A DNA stretch of 15,219 nucleotides from Desulfohalobiaceae bacterium (GTDB taxonomy: Bacteria > Desulfobacterota > Desulfovibrionia > Desulfovibrionales > Desulfothermaceae). Positions 13,008 to 15,219 of this stretch are shown one piece after another. The position numbers and the translations under genes were made by a program. Numbering within the stretch: the stretch's first letter is position 1; the number at the start of each line of letters is the position of its first letter. The notes under the pieces are model-generated. The model was not told where the DNA came from, ran no database searches, and was given only the letters and a program-made list of their open reading frames with translations. The DNA is taken from the NCBI GenBank assembly GCA_021737115.1, contig JAIPER010000037.1:1-15219 (forward strand). The letters are read 5' to 3'.

Positions 13008-15219
13008 CTACATCTCCTTTGTGTTCTGCTGTAAAATGGAAGAGAGGTCCAGGGTCAATTCAAAGGCGCCCTCCCCTTCCCGCCATTTTTTGGAAAAGCC
13101 GAGTTTCTTGGCCAGCCGGAGCATACCGGTGTTCTCCTTGAGGACCAGTCCGTAGATCTTATCCATACCCCTTTCCCTGGAGATCTGCAGGCAGCGCTGG
13201 AGCAGTTCCCGGCCCACGCCTTTGCCCTGCCAGGGGTCGCCGACCAGGACCGCGAATTCGCCTGTCTTGCCGTCGATCTGTCCGATGACCCTGGCCACGG
13301 CCAAGATCCGCTCCCTGCCTTCTACCGTGGACAGGGCGACCTGGGCAATTTCCCTGTCGTAATCGATCTGGGTGAACCGGACCAGCATGTCCTGGGGAAG
13401 TCTTCTCAGGAGGCTGAAAAATCGGAAATAGATGCTCGTCTGGGACAGTTCCTCGAAGAGTTCGACCAGAAGGGAGGCATCTTCCGGCTGAATGGGACGG
13501 ATATGTAGCTCCAGACCGTCCGTGACCACCCCTTTCTCCTCATACTGGCCCGGATAGGGGCTGATGACCAGGTGGTGGGGTGAGGAGACTTCCGCCGGCC
13601 GGACGATGACCCTGGCATCCAGGGCCCGGGGCTTTTTCTCATGAATGATCAGGGGATTCATATCCAGTTCGGCGATCTCCGGAAAGTCGACGACCAGATG
13701 GGATAACCGGATAATGGTCTCTTCCAGGAGTTCCATGTCCGCCCCGGGACGGTTGCGAAAGCCCTTGAGCAGTTTGTGGACCCGGGTGCCCTCGATCAGG
13801 TGCCCGGCCAGGAGGTGATTCAGCGGCGGCAGGGCCAGGTTCCGGTCCTTAAGGACTTCGGCGAAGATGCCGCCCATTCCGAAGAGGAGCACCGGACCGA
13901 AGTTCTGGTCGGTTTTTGCTCCCAGCAGGAGCTCCAGCTCCGGCCGCAGGATCATGGGCTGGAGGGTCACGCCCTGTATCCCGGCTTGAGGGTCGTAGTC
14001 GCCGGCGCTTCGCATGATGTCTTGAAAAGCCTTTCTGACCTCGTCCTCGTTGCGAAGATCCAGCTGCACCCCCCCTGCTTCCGTTTTGTGGGCGATATCC
14101 AGGGATAAAACCTTCATGACCAGGGGATAGCCCAGATCCCGGGCCAGGAGAACGGCCTCCTCCTCGCTGCCGGCTGTCCTGGTGGGATTCACCAAAATCC
14201 CGTAGGCCTGGATCAGGTCTTTGGACTCTTTTTCCGTGAGCAGGCCGTTTTCCCTGGCCAGGCCCCTGTCGATCAGTTCAGCGGCCCTGTCCCGGTCAAA
14301 ACTCAACCTCTTTGGTGAATAGGGAGGAATCTCGGTCAACTCCTGCAGGTTCTTGGCGTAGCGATTCAAGTACATGAAGGCCCGGACCGCCTCTTCCGGG
14401 TTGTCGTAGGTTGCTATGCGGGCGTTGTTGAAAATCTCTATGCCTCTTTCCACTCCCCGGCCGCCCATCCAGGAGGTCAAAACCGGAAAGTTTTTTTCGG
14501 ACAAAACCGGGATGAGCTCTTCGGCCACCTCACCGGGATCGGTCATGGCCTGGGGGTTCAAAATGATGAGCAGCCCGTCCTGTTCTGCTTTGTCCAGGCA
14601 GGATACGGCCTGGACATAGCGCTTGGCTGTGGCGTCGCCCAGGATATCGATAGGGTTGCCCCGGCTCCAGTGAGCCGGCAGAACCCGGTCCAGTTTCTCA
14701 ATGGTCTCCGGGCTCAGTTCGCTGCTTTCCAGGCCGGACTCGGCAATGGCGTCCACGGCCATGACCCCCGGGCCTCCTGAGTTGGTCAAAACCGTCAACC
14801 TGGGACCCCGGGGACGGGGCTGCTTGGACAGCAGTTCGGCACAGCGGAAAAAATCCCCGATAGAGCTGACCCGAACCGCCCCTGCCCGTTTGAAGGCAGC
14901 CTCGTAGACCTCGTCCTGGCCGGCCATGGAACCGGTGTGGGAGGCCGCTGCCCTGGCCCCGGCCTGACTCTTGCCGGACTTGATGATCACGATGGGCTTC
15001 AGACGGGATATCCCCCTGGCCGCGCTCATGAATTTCCGAAAGTTGGACAGGCTTTCGATATACAAAAGCAGGCTCTGGACCTGGGGATCTGAGCCCACGT
15101 AGTCGATCAAGTCCCCGAAGTCCACGTCGAGCATGGACCCGATGCTGATGAAGTAGTGAAAGCCCATTTTTTCCTTGAGGGACAGATCCAGCATGGAGGT
15201 GCAGATGGCCCCGCTCTGG
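13008..15219 (-). CDS. NDP-forming acyl-CoA synthetase fused to a GNAT acetyltransferase (Pat/PatZ-like), N-terminus outside the window
   Basis: The frame runs off the right edge: eight codons upstream of the internal ATG 15194 read QSGAICTS, the expected continuation after the CoA-binding domain. Residues below count from that internal Met. About 1-280 is the succinyl-CoA-ligase-like part, with SHTGSMAG (His86) and TNSGGPGVMAVDA. About 315-530 is the ATP-grasp domain, with YPLVMKVLSLDIAHKTEAGG and LLFGMGGIFAEVLKD. About 562-715 is the GNAT domain, with Glu647 in GEFAVLV and the acetyl-CoA loop QGKGVG at 656-661. Proteins of this layout in enterics (Pat/PatZ) acetylate and switch off acetyl-CoA synthetase. 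Unlike E. coli PatZ as I recall it, the His that would carry phosphate in active ADP-forming synthetases is kept. It is the first visible gene of the operon, ending three bases before mscS. Confidence 0.88.
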   Translation of the reverse strand, partial: QSGAICTSMLDLSLKEKMGFHYFISIGSMLDVDFGDLIDYVGSDPQVQSLLLYIESLSNFRKFMSAARGISRLKPIVIIKSGKSQAGARAAASHTGSMAGQDEVYEAAFKRAGAVRVSSIGDFFRCAELLSKQPRPRGPRLTVLTNSGGPGVMAVDAIAESGLESSELSPETIEKLDRVLPAHWSRGNPIDILGDATAKRYVQAVSCLDKAEQDGLLIILNPQAMTDPGEVAEELIPVLSEKNFPVLTSWMGGRGVERGIEIFNNARIATYDNPEEAVRAFMYLNRYAKNLQELTEIPPYSPKRLSFDRDRAAELIDRGLARENGLLTEKESKDLIQAYGILVNPTRTAGSEEEAVLLARDLGYPLVMKVLSLDIAHKTEAGGVQLDLRNEDEVRKAFQDIMRSAGDYDPQAGIQGVTLQPMILRPELELLLGAKTDQNFGPVLLFGMGGIFAEVLKDRNLALPPLNHLLAGHLIEGTRVHKLLKGFRNRPGADMELLEETIIRLSHLVVDFPEIAELDMNPLIIHEKKPRALDARVIVRPAEVSSPHHLVISPYPGQYEEKGVVTDGLELHIRPIQPEDASLLVELFEELSQTSIYFRFFSLLRRLPQDMLVRFTQIDYDREIAQVALSTVEGRERILAVARVIGQIDGKTGEFAVLVGDPWQGKGVGRELLQRCLQISRERGMDKIYGLVLKENTGMLRLAKKLGFSKKWREGEGAFELTLDLSSILQQNTKEM

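Noticed and set aside
1..15219. tRNA, rRNA or riboswitch genes
   Set aside because: No cloverleaf, rRNA-like stretch or recognisable riboswitch core was found in the gaps on either strand, as far as reading by eye allows.

Overview
The window looks like chromosomal DNA of a sulfate- or sulfite-reducing bacterium of the Desulfobacterota (former Deltaproteobacteria). The best marker is a genuine DsrC at 2334-2651 that keeps both C-terminal redox cysteines. The rest of the gene content fits an anaerobe: IorAB indolepyruvate:ferredoxin oxidoreductase, a NadD, an acyl-CoA-synthetase/GNAT fusion and a MoaE relative. Coding DNA is fairly GC-rich. The gaps between 2650 and 5556 are AT-richer and crowded with short repeats. 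Family assignments come from reading motifs by eye; no database search was run.

Layout. 1-2750 (+): the tail of a methyltransferase, a YcaO-TPR fusion, then dsrC with its own promoter. That promoter carries an inverted repeat and a sequence resembling a Rex/HcpR operator, and dsrC is followed by a palindrome and an intrinsic terminator. 2750-5555 is a mosaic of single genes (a divergent MoaE, a family 2 glycosyltransferase, an unrecognised 279-aa protein) separated by dispersed repeats: a 26-bp inverted pair, a 53-bp pair, a small element with 14-bp terminal inverted repeats, two related CTCCGGAG palindromes and several runs of 7-bp repeats. 5556-6987 (-): an RNase Z-like hydrolase followed by nadD. 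7233-10356 (+): a tightly coupled operon of a membrane-anchored TPR protein, iorA and iorB, each pair overlapping by ATGA. 10381-15219 (-): a compact operon of an acyl-CoA synthetase/acetyltransferase fusion (cut by the window edge), an MscS channel, an N-terminal fragment of alpha-glucan phosphorylase and a DHH phosphoesterase.

How the genes may work together. DsrC is the sulfur carrier that takes sulfite-level sulfur from DsrAB as a trisulfide. YcaO enzymes activate peptide amides with ATP and in some cases install sulfur. Their adjacency suggests, without proving, a sulfur-transfer or peptide-modification link. The Rex/HcpR-like site would tie dsrC transcription to NADH/NAD+ balance or nitrosative stress. 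IorAB links aromatic amino acid breakdown to reduced ferredoxin.

Most notable: the putative redox operator exactly over the dsrC promoter; the YcaO-TPR/dsrC pairing; the density and variety of repeats in 2657-5555; and several proteins with altered or missing key residues (MoaE-like, DHH motif I, IorA Fe-S tail, truncated phosphorylase).
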